Shown: positions 5,837-12,765 of the stretch, in pieces
Layout: each line of letters starts with the position of its first letter
Numbering within the stretch: position 1 is the stretch's first letter
NCBI GenBank assembly: GCA_024274855.1
Contig: JAJSAJ010000875.1
Span: forward strand, 1-13,355
Direction of reading: 5' to 3'
Source of the DNA: Planctomycetota bacterium
GTDB lineage: Bacteria > Planctomycetota > Planctomycetia > Pirellulales > Pirellulaceae
Length of the DNA: 13,355 nt
Made by a program: the position numbers and the translations under genes
The notes under the pieces: model-generated
What the model saw: only the letters and a program-made list of their open reading frames with translations
The model's database searches: none
Told to the model about the DNA's origin: nothing

Positions 5837-7135
5837 CTACCGATGTCCAATACAATAAAGATGCTTACGTCCCCGAACATAGACATGTCGATTCGAGATC
5901 ATGGGCGATGCGAGCGTACGGTCGTCAAGTTGGTTCTCAGCCAGCTTGTTAAAGTACGATGCGGCCGAGACAACGGTGCACAAGCCGTCCAAATTCAGAA
6001 ACAAGACGTTGCCGTCCACGGCCACCGGCGATGCCTTGTATTTGCCCGGCAGGCGATGTTTCCACTTTAGCTTCCCTGTTCTTGTATCAAAGCAGCGCGC
6101 GATCCCTTCATCGGAGATTGCAAACAACAGAGTATCCCATGCTACCAAGCTGCAGGTATCGGGCGTCCCTTGCCCGTATATCCACACGATGTCACGGCGC
6201 GACAGCTTGCCTCGCTGACCAAGTCGCACGGAAAACAGATCCCCTCGCAACCCGCGCGTGCTGAAGACCAGGTTCCGCGCCACGGTCGGACTCGTAACAG
6301 TCCGACCTCCTATCAGCCCGGGAAGATACCACAGCTGGGCACCGGTCCGAGGATCGTAACCGTCCAACTGGTTGCCCCCCATCACAATCAACTCGGAATG
6401 CCCATCGACACGAGCCAGAACGGGCGTTGTGTACGCGTCACACTGTTCAGCCTTGGCATCCGGCATGCGACTGGTCTTCCAACGTGTCTTCCCTGTCGCA
6501 AGATCATGAGCGACAACGTAGCTTTCAACCGGATCGTCCTGCAGGTCCGCGAGCGAATCTTGCATGCAAACCGATATCACTGTGCCGTCAAACAGCACCG
6601 GGCTGTTGGCATGTCCGTACCAGACCGTATACGGCCCATAGTCCGCCTGAAGGTTTCGATGCCAGCGCCGATTCCCGTCGAAATCATAGGCTGCCAGATC
6701 GCCATTTCCGAAATGAGCAACGACGGTGGTGCCATCGGTCACCGGCGACGGACTGGCCAGGTTGTGCAGCTTGTGAAAATAAATCTGTTTGCGTTTCACG
6801 CCCTTGCGAGGCGCCGTTCCGGTTCCCACTTGCCGCTTCCAAACAAGGCGACCAGTGCGGGCATCAATGCGCAGCAACACCAGCCGGCCGTCATCCGAAT
6901 GCCCTGTCACGAAGACCGCATCGCCCCAACAAACCGGCGTGCTGTCGCCCCACGCCGGCAGCGTGACTTTCCAGGCGATTCCCCGCTGTTCGCTCCAAAA
7001 CAACGGTACCCCGCGTTCCGAACTGACCCCGGTTCCCCTCGGGCCTCGCCATTGCGGCCAGTTTTCCGCACGCGACTCACTGAAACCAATCAGGCAGCAT
7101 GCCAAGGCGAACAGGAGGAAAGGAGAGCGGTGCAT
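5837..7135 (-). CDS. Exported PQQ-like beta-propeller repeat protein
   Basis: A 432-residue protein. The frame is open much further upstream, but I place the start at the ATG 7135-7133 because it begins a clear signal peptide (MHRSPFLLFALACCLIGFSE, cleavage near SRA-E). The mature N-terminus has the WPQWRGP...GTGVS motif (from residue 26) typical of secreted planctomycete PQQ-like propeller proteins. Repeated blades follow, of the form 'D..TG...W' (DARTGRLVW, DLATGKTRW, DPRTGAQLW, DTRTGKLKW) alternating with 'SP.V' and 'G..V...' strands. This is an eight-bladed quinoprotein-like fold. The residues of true quinoprotein alcohol dehydrogenases (the vicinal disulfide and cytochrome domain) are not seen, so it is probably a scaffold or binding protein rather than an enzyme. 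No good Shine-Dalgarno site precedes the ATG (only aagg directly against it), so the start rests on the signal peptide. Confidence 0.8.
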   Translation of the reverse strand: MHRSPFLLFALACCLIGFSESRAENWPQWRGPRGTGVSSERGVPLFWSEQRGIAWKVTLPAWGDSTPVCWGDAVFVTGHSDDGRLVLLRIDARTGRLVWKRQVGTGTAPRKGVKRKQIYFHKLHNLASPSPVTDGTTVVAHFGNGDLAAYDFDGNRRWHRNLQADYGPYTVWYGHANSPVLFDGTVISVCMQDSLADLQDDPVESYVVAHDLATGKTRWKTSRMPDAKAEQCDAYTTPVLARVDGHSELIVMGGNQLDGYDPRTGAQLWYLPGLIGGRTVTSPTVARNLVFSTRGLRGDLFSVRLGQRGKLSRRDIVWIYGQGTPDTCSLVAWDTLLFAISDEGIARCFDTRTGKLKWKHRLPGKYKASPVAVDGNVLFLNLDGLCTVVSAASYFNKLAENQLDDRTLASPMISNRHVYVRGRKHLYCIGHR

Positions 7136-7612
7136 CCTTGCGTGCAAAAGAAATCGGCAAGACAAGCAGCGAGGCGGCCCATTCAGATGCGGCCGGTCCT
7201 GTAACGACATATCATTGTCACTCGCCGATCGGGCAGGCCGGCCAAATGACTCGAAAAGTCGTTTCATCGAAACTGATTGGTTCTTCACCGACAAGTATTC
7301 CTGACGCGAGTTGAGGGCCTCGGGTTGTAGCTTCTGCTCGCCGTGCGCCCATGTTTGGAATTGAATACCGGATTCTGGTGTGCCACCGCTTGCCGGCACC
7401 GGTTGCCGACAAGCAAACGACCTTCCCGGCAAGCTCCGGCACCCTCTGTGGATTCTGGCCAAAGGCCACGTTACGATACCCCGGTTGCCAATAGCCAAGT
7501 TCGAGGTATTTTCTGCCTGATGGCGATCGTCGAGACACCCCGTTGTGCGGCCGCACTGGCCAAAGCCACCTCGGCACCCGACACAATACTTCATAAACGG
7601 TACAGCCGAACC
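7136..7612. other. Intergenic region upstream of the propeller gene; no gene seen
   Basis: The minus strand is open in two frames across most of this stretch, one continuous with the propeller gene, but neither frame shows a domain and the segment between them and the signal peptide is unlike any protein I know. The region presumably carries the propeller gene's promoter and leader. A composition with phrases such as ACQPVPASGGTP in one frame and LELGYWQPGYRNVAFG in another gives me an impression of a dispersed repeat in this lineage, which I cannot verify here. Confidence 0.35.
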
Positions 7613-7813
7613 TTATTCTACCGTGAACTTCATGTCGCCGACAATAACGATATCACCCAAGGTCAGTTTGTGGGCGCGGCGAGTTTCCACTTGGCCATTG
7701 ACCGTAACCTCGCCATCCTGGATCATTCGTTTTGCTTGTCCACCGGAGCCACTGACTCCCTGCAGCTTCAAGAATCGATCCAAACGTATATTCGCGAGCT
7801 GCTGATCTGTCAT
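7613..7813 (-). CDS. Small S4-domain RNA-binding protein (YbcJ/YaaA-like)
   Basis: A 66-residue protein consisting almost entirely of one S4 RNA-binding domain: RLDRFLKLQGVSGSGGQAK at about 10-28, then MIQDGEVTVNGQVETRRAHKL at about 30-50 and a final strand pair GDIVIVGDMKFTVE. The 'SGGQAK..I..G.V.VNG..E.RR..KL..GD' pattern is diagnostic of the stand-alone S4 proteins of the YbcJ/YaaA group, which bind structured RNA and are thought to act around the ribosome. The length is normal for the family and the protein has no signal peptide. It is read in the same direction as the propeller gene but 477 bp away, so a shared transcript is uncertain. Upstream lies the cluster of three mobile elements. 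Confidence 0.85.
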   Translation of the reverse strand: MTDQQLANIRLDRFLKLQGVSGSGGQAKRMIQDGEVTVNGQVETRRAHKLTLGDIVIVGDMKFTVE

Positions 7814-7915
7814 TGCTTATTTTCGCTGTTGTTGTGTGCTATCAAATACGAGGTATCACAATACCGGCATTGTAGGCTCGCTTGTGGTACTCGCCGAGCG
7901 GTTGGAAAGCCTTTC

Positions 7916-8051
7916 GTAACCGTTCACGGAATGTAAGCCGCCGGTTCGCTTCCTAGGGGTCAGAGCCATTTTCGGCGACAAGATGCGTTCGCGTAAAGAA
8001 ACGCTTTCTCCGCCGAAAATTGCGTCAGACCCGAGCGGCGTCAACGGCTAC
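7916..8051 (-). mobile_element. 136-bp MITE, copy B, with near-perfect target duplication
   Basis: Inverted relative to copies A and E. It begins gtaaccgttcacg and ends at cggctac. The flanks agcctttc (7908-7915) and agcctgtc (8052-8059) agree at 7 of 8 bases, so the duplication has begun to decay. The internal stem attttcggcg/cgccgaaaat is intact. It shares the variant cagagcc (where A and D have the equivalent of cagaccc) with copy C, so B and C appear most closely related. Confidence 0.85.
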
Positions 8052-8182
8052 AGCCTGTCGTACGCAGCCAGGCCGGGTTGCTAGATCGGCGATCCTCGGT
8101 AAAAACCGGCCGGCGTGACACCGCGGGTACTTGGTCCACCCCGTAGAATAGAACCTGAAGGCCGCTCGGTATAGCCATGATG

Positions 8183-8318
8183 GTGGCCGTTGACGAAATG
8201 TAAGCCGCCGGTTCGCTTCCAAGGGGGCAGAGCCATTTTCGGCGACAAAATGCGTTCGCGTAAAGAAACGCTTTCTCCGCCGAAAACTGCGTCAGACCCC
8301 AACGGCGTCAACGGCTAC
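8183..8318 (-). mobile_element. 136-bp MITE, copy C, target duplication not recognisable
   Basis: Same length and orientation as copies B and D, but the left end has diverged to gtggccgttgacg. The flanks ccatgatg (8175-8182) and gattggtg (8319-8326) match at only 4 of 8 positions, no better than weakly expected. This may be the oldest copy or one whose flank was changed by recombination with a neighbouring copy. The interior still folds back. Confidence 0.85.
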
Positions 8319-8486
8319 GATTGGTGGAACGGTTGCCCAAACCGTGTGGGCTCGCAACCGAAACGGTCATTCGAGCCAATGGTGGACGGCGAATGAAAGA
8401 CTTCTCGCCTGCGGCACGCGACACTTGGCGATTTGATTTGCCAAGTTTCCTGTTTCGTCGCTTCCCGCGGCAGCGTAGAATACGAC

Positions 8487-8622
8487 GTAACCGTTCACGG
8501 AATGTAGGCCGCCGGCTCGCTTCCAAGGGGTCAGACCCATTTTCGGCGACAAAATGTGTTCGCGTAAAGAAACGCTTTCTCTGCCGAAAATTGCGTCAGA
8601 CCCCAACGGCGTGAACGGCTAC
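8487..8622 (-). mobile_element. 136-bp MITE, copy D, with perfect 8-bp target duplication
   Basis: Starts gtaaccgttcacg and ends cgtgaacggctac. The exact direct repeat aatacgac flanks it at 8479-8486 and 8623-8630. It shares the internal variant aacacatttt (read in the A/E orientation) with copy E, and both have perfect duplications, so D and E are probably the most recent insertions. Confidence 0.9.
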
Positions 8623-8733
8623 AATACGACAAGGTCGAGTATCGTGCAAGCATATCCGCGGACTGATCTGCAGTGAACTCTTGCTTGGTTTTTTTGCGAC
8701 CAGTCATCGAACGGCCGGAGAACGAGGCAAATC

Positions 8734-8762
8734 TTGGACGTTTCCGTATATTGTGTTATGGA
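8734..8762 (+). promoter_or_regulatory. Possible sigma-70-type promoter upstream of the nucleotidyltransferase gene
   Basis: TTGGAC (8734-8739) and TATGGA (8757-8762) are separated by 17 bp. Each matches the consensus at four positions or fewer, so this is a candidate only. It would start transcription shortly before the hairpin at 8781-8797. Confidence 0.25.
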
Positions 8763-8780
8763 TTCTTAGGTTTTGACTTC

Positions 8781-8797
8781 TGCGCGCTATGCGCGCA
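8781..8797 (+). terminator. GC-rich hairpin followed by a T-rich run in the nucleotidyltransferase leader
   Basis: tgcgcgc (8781-8787) and gcgcgca (8791-8797) form a perfect 7-bp stem around the loop tat, followed by tgttttt. This has the form of a short intrinsic terminator. It could end readthrough from upstream or act as an attenuator if the promoter lies before it. Confidence 0.4.
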
Positions 8798-8844
8798 TGT
8801 TTTTCCTGGACGCTGATCCCCTACAGTCTCCAGCCTCCAGTCTT

Positions 8845-8859
8845 GCGGGCGAAGCCCGC
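8845..8859. repeat. REP-like hairpin just before the nucleotidyltransferase start
   Basis: gcgggc (8845-8850) and gcccgc (8854-8859) pair around gaa. It lies inside the upstream extension of the reading frame, which argues against that extension being translated. Confidence 0.45.
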
Positions 8860-8884
8860 CTTAGGGTTTCGAGAACCTGTGGCA

Positions 8885-9778
8885 TTGACACCAGACAACT
8901 CGGTTTCGCACAAGGGGATCATCCTGGCTGGCGGGTTGGGGACACGTCTATACCCACTCACGCGTCAAATCAGCAAGCACTTGTTGCCCGTCTTTGACAA
9001 ACCGATGGTCTATTATCCTCTTTCCACGCTGATGCTTGCCGGCATCCGAGACTATCTACTGATCAGCACGCCACGGTACTTGCCAGGTTTTCAACAGTTA
9101 TTTGGTGACGGCAACCAGTTGGGAATTTCAATCGACTATGCGGCTCAACCTGAACCCGATGGAATCGCCCAAGCGTTGTTGATTGGCCGACGGTTCATTG
9201 GGGATTCGCGAGTGGCCCTGATATTGGGTGACAATCTGTTCTACGGCCAAGGTCTGCATGACAAGCTGCAACGGGCGACAGAGCAACAAGACGGAGCGAC
9301 CGTTTACTGTTACGCGGTGAACGACCCGAGACGTTATGGCGTGGTATCATTTGACCAGGAAGGAAATCCTGAGACTCTCATTGAGAAACCGCGACGCCCG
9401 CACTCTCGATTCGCGGTAACGGGGCTGTACTTTTATGACCCGGATGTGGTTCATCTGGCATCAACCCTGCGTCCATCGAGTCGTGGTGAACTGGAAATAA
9501 CAGACCTGAATCGACTATACCTTGACCAAGGGCGACTTCACGTCGAACGCTTTGGCCGTGGATTCACGTGCCTCGATATGGGAACCGAAACGGCCTTGCT
9601 TCACGCGGCCAACTTCGTCGAGACGATCCAACATCGCCAGGGACTCCGTATTGCTTGCATCGAAGAGGTCGCCTATCGCATGGGGTTCATTTCGTCCGGA
9701 CAACTCGCTCGCTTGGCCGAATCAATGACGGGATCTTACGGTGATTATCTGCAGAGTATCCTGCAAGACGAGCGGTAG
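8885..9778 (+). CDS. rfbA: Glucose-1-phosphate thymidylyltransferase (RmlA type)
   Basis: The enzyme joins glucose-1-phosphate and dTTP to give dTDP-glucose, the first step to dTDP-rhamnose and related sugars for surface polysaccharides. With a TTG start at 8885 the protein has 297 residues, close to the usual 290-odd. Visible motifs are the nucleotide-binding GGLGTRLYP loop (16-24), SKHLLPVFDKPM (30-41), Q-P-E-PDGIAQAL, the metal-binding LGDN (114-117), YGVVSFD after RR (about 152-158), IEKP (166-169) and TGLYFYD (179-185). The frame is open back to an ATG at 8789, but that extra part crosses two hairpins and does not look like protein. No ATG lies near the conserved start, so a TTG (8885) or GTG (8879) start is likely, with no clear Shine-Dalgarno site. 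The rest of the dTDP-rhamnose pathway is not beside it. A glucose-1-phosphate uridylyl or cytidylyl specificity is less likely given the RmlA-like N-terminus. Confidence 0.9.
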   Translation: MTPDNSVSHKGIILAGGLGTRLYPLTRQISKHLLPVFDKPMVYYPLSTLMLAGIRDYLLISTPRYLPGFQQLFGDGNQLGISIDYAAQPEPDGIAQALLIGRRFIGDSRVALILGDNLFYGQGLHDKLQRATEQQDGATVYCYAVNDPRRYGVVSFDQEGNPETLIEKPRRPHSRFAVTGLYFYDPDVVHLASTLRPSSRGELEITDLNRLYLDQGRLHVERFGRGFTCLDMGTETALLHAANFVETIQHRQGLRIACIEEVAYRMGFISSGQLARLAESMTGSYGDYLQSILQDER

Positions 9779-9995
9779 GAGCCGAGTTGGGCGTCCCCAC
9801 GGATTTCAGCCGCGGTGTTTGTCCGGGCCGGTGGGGATGACAGAATAGCGAAACCAGATAGACTGGTAATGTCAACTCGCTTGGCAAGACAGCATCGAGC
9901 ATACCGCCGGGCCGACAGGATTCAACCGATTAAGCCCCGTCGGTATCCGAGCAGATTACGATTTTTTCTGCCAATAACGGCTTTGGAGACTGAAT

Positions 9996-11474
9996 ATGAA
10001 TCGTTGCGTGGTGTTCCTTCTGTTTATCGGTCTGTTTTCCTTACCAGCGAGTGCATCCGACCCGATCCGAGATTCGGTTGTCAAGATTCATTCCACGCAA
10101 CGTCCACCCGATTTCGTTCGCCCCTGGACCAAAGCGAACCCGAGGCAAGTTTCCGGATCCGGGGTCATCATTGATGGAAATCGAATCCTGACCAATTCTC
10201 ACGTTGTTATGTATGCCAGTCGGTTGATGGTCCAAGCCAACCAGTCGACCGAGCGTGTTCCAGCTACGATTGAGGCAATCGCACCTGGAATCGACTTGGC
10301 AATCTTGAAGGTCCAAGACAAATCGTTTTTTGAGAACAGGCCTGCGTTGAAGCTGGCCAAAGGCCTTCCACGAATCAAAACCACGGTCAACGCATACGGA
10401 TTCCCGATCGGTGGCGAGCAGATGTCCGTCACGAAAGGCATCATATCCCGAATCGAGTACGTCAGTTTCGCGTACGGAGATCTTGGGCTTCGTATCCAGG
10501 TCGATGCTGCCTTGAATCCTGGCAACAGCTGTGGTCCGGCGATTGGCGACGGGAAGATAGTTGGCTTGGTCGTCTCGACCATTCGTAACGCGGATAACAT
10601 CGGGTACTTGATTGCCGCCGATGAGATTCAAATGTTTCTAAGCGATGTGGCCGATGGGAAATACGACGGCAAGCCCAAAATGCGAGGTTTTCTGCAGACG
10701 GTGGACAACCCGGCACTTCGCTCCAAACTGAAAATGAAACCGGCGATGGGCGGATTGATGGTCTCCAAGCCCTGGACCGATGCCAAAGACTATCCGTTGC
10801 GAGAATGGGACGTGATTACCAAAATCGGTGATCAGGAGATGGACAACCAGGGCAACATCAAGATAGATGACGAATTACGTTTGGCTTTCCATTATCTGAT
10901 CCCCAAGCTGGTTAAGAACGACAAGATTGCCTTAACAGTATTTCGCGATGGCAAGTCGATCAAAGTTGATGTTCCTGTTTATCGACAATCCGACCAACTG
11001 ATCCCTTACCTCAAGAACACGTATCCTCCGCATTTCATTTGTGGGCCGATGGTCTTCAGCACCGCGTCCCAGGAATTACTGAAGGCGCTTGGCAGCCGTG
11101 GCCAGGCACTGTTGGCTGCCCGCAAGAACCCGTTGATCAGCCGACGATTCCAGCGTCGCAAAAGCCCGGACGAACAGCTCGTCATACTTGGCCCGCGTAT
11201 GTTCTCGCATCCGATCGCGGAAGGCTATGACAGCCAGTTTTTCGGCGTGATTAGGTACGTCAACGAGACGAAAATCCAAGACCTTCCGCAGCTGGTCAAG
11301 ACGATTCGCGAAGCGAAGGGCCAGTTCATTGCAATCAAACTAGCCGGTTCCTATGAAACGATGGTATTCAATCGTCAGGAAATGCTCGATTCAACCGAGC
11401 AGATTCTGGAGGATGAAGGAATCCGCTACCAGATGTCCAAATCGCTCAGCAAGCTTTGGCCGTCCGACTCATGA
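9996..11474 (+). CDS. DEG9-like serine protease with PDZ domains, unusual GNSCGP active-site motif
   Basis: A 492-residue protein with GGAG 7 nt before the ATG and a signal peptide (MNRCVVFLLFIGLFSLPASAS). It is a trypsin-like Deg/HtrA-family (S1C) protease: H69 in TNSHVV, D100 in GIDLAIL and S178 in NPGNSCGPA form the triad. A PDZ domain (about 230-330, from GFLQTVDNPALR) follows, then a second, degenerate PDZ-like region starting at PPHFICGPMVFS (about 344). The order and the 'YGFPIGG..MSVTKGIISRIE' and 'LRLAFHYLI' segments resemble plant DEG9/DEG10-type proteases more than bacterial DegP. Unusually, the normal GNSGGP has Cys at the residue after the catalytic Ser; this position is next to the oxyanion hole, so activity is probable but not certain. 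The protein should act in the periplasm or another extracytoplasmic compartment in protein quality control. It follows rfbA by 217 bp in the same direction. Confidence 0.88.
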   Translation: MNRCVVFLLFIGLFSLPASASDPIRDSVVKIHSTQRPPDFVRPWTKANPRQVSGSGVIIDGNRILTNSHVVMYASRLMVQANQSTERVPATIEAIAPGIDLAILKVQDKSFFENRPALKLAKGLPRIKTTVNAYGFPIGGEQMSVTKGIISRIEYVSFAYGDLGLRIQVDAALNPGNSCGPAIGDGKIVGLVVSTIRNADNIGYLIAADEIQMFLSDVADGKYDGKPKMRGFLQTVDNPALRSKLKMKPAMGGLMVSKPWTDAKDYPLREWDVITKIGDQEMDNQGNIKIDDELRLAFHYLIPKLVKNDKIALTVFRDGKSIKVDVPVYRQSDQLIPYLKNTYPPHFICGPMVFSTASQELLKALGSRGQALLAARKNPLISRRFQRRKSPDEQLVILGPRMFSHPIAEGYDSQFFGVIRYVNETKIQDLPQLVKTIREAKGQFIAIKLAGSYETMVFNRQEMLDSTEQILEDEGIRYQMSKSLSKLWPSDS

Positions 11475-11579
11475 CAGACCGCTGCGATGGCACGCTCGAA
11501 TTGACATGAGTGCTCACGCACCGGGTCCTGGATAGCTGCTGGAGTTCAAACCAAATTGGCCTGCCAGAGAGCGGTTGCT

Positions 11580-12032
11580 TCAAGAAGCAGCCGACTTCTT
11601 GTTCCAGTTCGCGCGGTTTTCACGGGACACAAGCTCGAAATCAGCTTGAACCTCGGCAGGTATTCTGGTCGGTTTGCCCGTTCCCAGGCGGATAAAAACC
11701 CAACGCGTTTCGGCACGAGCTATCAATGTACTGTCCGATTGTCGCACGATTTCATAACAACGCAGCGACGTGACTCGCTGCATGTCGGCAATGAACGTCC
11801 GGATCGACAGAACATCGCCGGAGTACGCGGGGCGCAGGTACTCGATATTGTGCGACCGCGCAACCCAGGCGAAGGAAGCGTCGTGGTACCGTTTGGACGG
11901 CCAACCTTGTGCGGTCGAGTGGGCGATCGCCGCGGTCTGCATCCAGTTCACATAAACGGCATTGTTGGCGTGCCCAAGCTCATCGATCTCGCTGTCCGAC
12001 ACAATGTGGCAATAGTCAAAAATCGCAGGCAT
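11580..12032 (-). CDS. Hotdog-fold acyl-CoA thioesterase (4HBT/YbgC-FadM-like)
   Basis: A 150-residue protein with the 4-hydroxybenzoyl-CoA-thioesterase-like signature at the N-terminus: SEIDELGHANNAVYVNWMQ (residues 14-32), where D17 is the expected catalytic acid and GH.NN..Y..W is the family pattern. The rest gives the alternating strands of a single hotdog domain (HNIEYLRPAYSGDVLSIRTF, then RCYEIVRQSDSTLIARAETRWVFI). Length is normal for a one-domain member acting as a dimer or tetramer in the cytoplasm. Such enzymes hydrolyse acyl-CoA thioesters; the acyl group cannot be told from sequence. No strong Shine-Dalgarno site precedes the ATG at 12032. The gene is convergent with the DEG9-like gene, with only about 105 bp between them, and a 136-bp mobile element lies in its upstream region. 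Confidence 0.85.
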   Translation of the reverse strand: MPAIFDYCHIVSDSEIDELGHANNAVYVNWMQTAAIAHSTAQGWPSKRYHDASFAWVARSHNIEYLRPAYSGDVLSIRTFIADMQRVTSLRCYEIVRQSDSTLIARAETRWVFIRLGTGKPTRIPAEVQADFELVSRENRANWNKKSAAS

Positions 12033-12116
12033 GGTAATCAGATTAGTTCAACTGTTTGGGTTTCCGAACGCTGGCTTAAGTGTAATTGACCACGTGCTTC
12101 AGAAGGAAGATAGATT

Positions 12117-12252
12117 GTAGCCGTTCACGCCGCTGGGGTCTGACGCAATTTTCGGCGGAGAAAGCGTTTCTTTACGCGAACACATTTTGTCGCCGAAAAT
12201 AGATCTGACCCCTTGGAAGCAAACCGGTGGCCTTCATTCCGTGAGCGGTTAC
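12117..12252 (+). mobile_element. 136-bp MITE, copy E, with perfect 8-bp target duplication
   Basis: Starts gtagccgttcacg and ends cgtgagcggttac. The exact direct repeat gatagatt flanks it at 12109-12116 and 12253-12260. The internal inverted pair ggggtc/gacccc and the attttcggcg/cgccgaaaat stem are present. It shares the aacacatttt variant with copy D. It lies upstream of the thioesterase gene and could affect that gene's promoter. Confidence 0.9.
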
Positions 12253-12476
12253 GATAGATTAACCACCGGACCGCGGAGCGCACAGAGGACAAATACTGAG
12301 GAACGGAAGGAGAACAGACCGTTACCGGTCAAGTCTTGCGCAAAATGGCAAGAAGTTTTCAGACAGTTCGATTTGCGACGTAATTTCAACGCTAAAACGA
12401 ACGTTTGGACTTTCGCGAAGTTTGTGCACTTCTGAATACTTCCGGCGCGTCCGGCTAGGTTTACTGTGTGACTGCT

Positions 12477-12496
12477 CCGCCTGCTGAAGCAGGCGG
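12477..12496. repeat. Short hairpin with 9-bp stem
   Basis: ccgcctgct (12477-12485) and agcaggcgg (12488-12496) pair across ga (or an 8-bp stem with loop tgaa). No T-tract follows. This is more like a REP palindrome than a terminator. Confidence 0.55.
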
Positions 12497-12571
12497 CTTC
12501 TGGAGTGCACTTCAGGGTAACGGTTCGAACTCGAGTGGAAAGCCCCAACGGCAACGGGACGGCGGGCAACG

Positions 12572-12588
12572 GGGCGGCCTTGCCGCCC
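12572..12588. repeat. Short GC-rich hairpin with 7-bp stem
   Basis: gggcggc (12572-12578) and gccgccc (12582-12588) pair around ctt. It lies about 180 bp before the sigma-factor start, with no T-tract. Confidence 0.5.
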
Positions 12589-12765
12589 TGTGTCCGATGC
12601 GGTCGATCATGGTACAATTGACAATACGGTGGCCGGTGCCTATGCGAAACGGTTGCCGGTTAAGAACCAGCTCAACGGCAGCGGCCGAGTCAAAACGGTT
12701 GTGAGGAGTTCATTGCCGACGGAACGTGCCGCAATCTCGTCTCATTTTCAGAAGAGTCTAGCATC

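Larger units (their letters stand above)
7814..8884. other. Long intergenic region filled by three mobile elements
   Basis: More than 1 kb without a gene, between divergently read genes. About 408 bp of it is made of three 136-bp elements in the same orientation (7916-8051, 8183-8318, 8487-8622). The segments between them (8052-8182 and 8319-8486) show no coding sequence or recognisable RNA. The part after 8622 holds the probable control region of the nucleotidyltransferase gene, with a possible promoter and two hairpins listed separately. Confidence 0.6.
12253..12765. other. Intergenic region upstream of the sigma-factor gene; two hairpins, no gene
   Basis: No convincing coding sequence. 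It holds two GC-rich hairpins, listed separately, and a direct repeat of gtgcacttc (about 12425-12433 and 12504-12512). A tacaattgacaat segment around 12612-12624 is the most AT-rich part and could hold promoter elements for the sigma gene, but I cannot define -35 and -10 boxes with confidence. Confidence 0.4.

Noticed and set aside
6170..7204. A 344-residue plus-strand frame opposite the propeller gene.
   Set aside because: It is antisense to a well-supported coding sequence and shows no family features.
7136..7594. An N-terminal extension of the propeller protein by 153 residues.
   Set aside because: It would bury a clear signal peptide in the middle of the protein, and the added sequence shows no domain.
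7343..7936. A 197-residue plus-strand frame across the S4-domain gene.
   Set aside because: It is antisense to the S4 gene, whose family match is clear, and it runs into a mobile element.
8789..8884. An ATG start for the nucleotidyltransferase at 8789.
   Set aside because: It would begin inside a T-tailed hairpin and run through a second hairpin. The family normally begins only a few residues before KGIILAGG.
9794..9837. An inverted repeat tccccac/gtgggga after the nucleotidyltransferase gene as a terminator.
   Set aside because: The arms are about 30 nt apart with only 7 bp of pairing and no T-tract follows.
4447..12252. A stop-free reading frame of about 44 codons through all five 136-bp elements (GSDAIFGGE..., then LSPKM, then GGLHSVNGY).
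   Set aside because: Most base differences between copies change the amino acid, there is no consistent start codon or ribosome-binding site, and the conserved feature is base pairing. I read it as a by-product of the repeat sequence, though it will create spurious gene calls.
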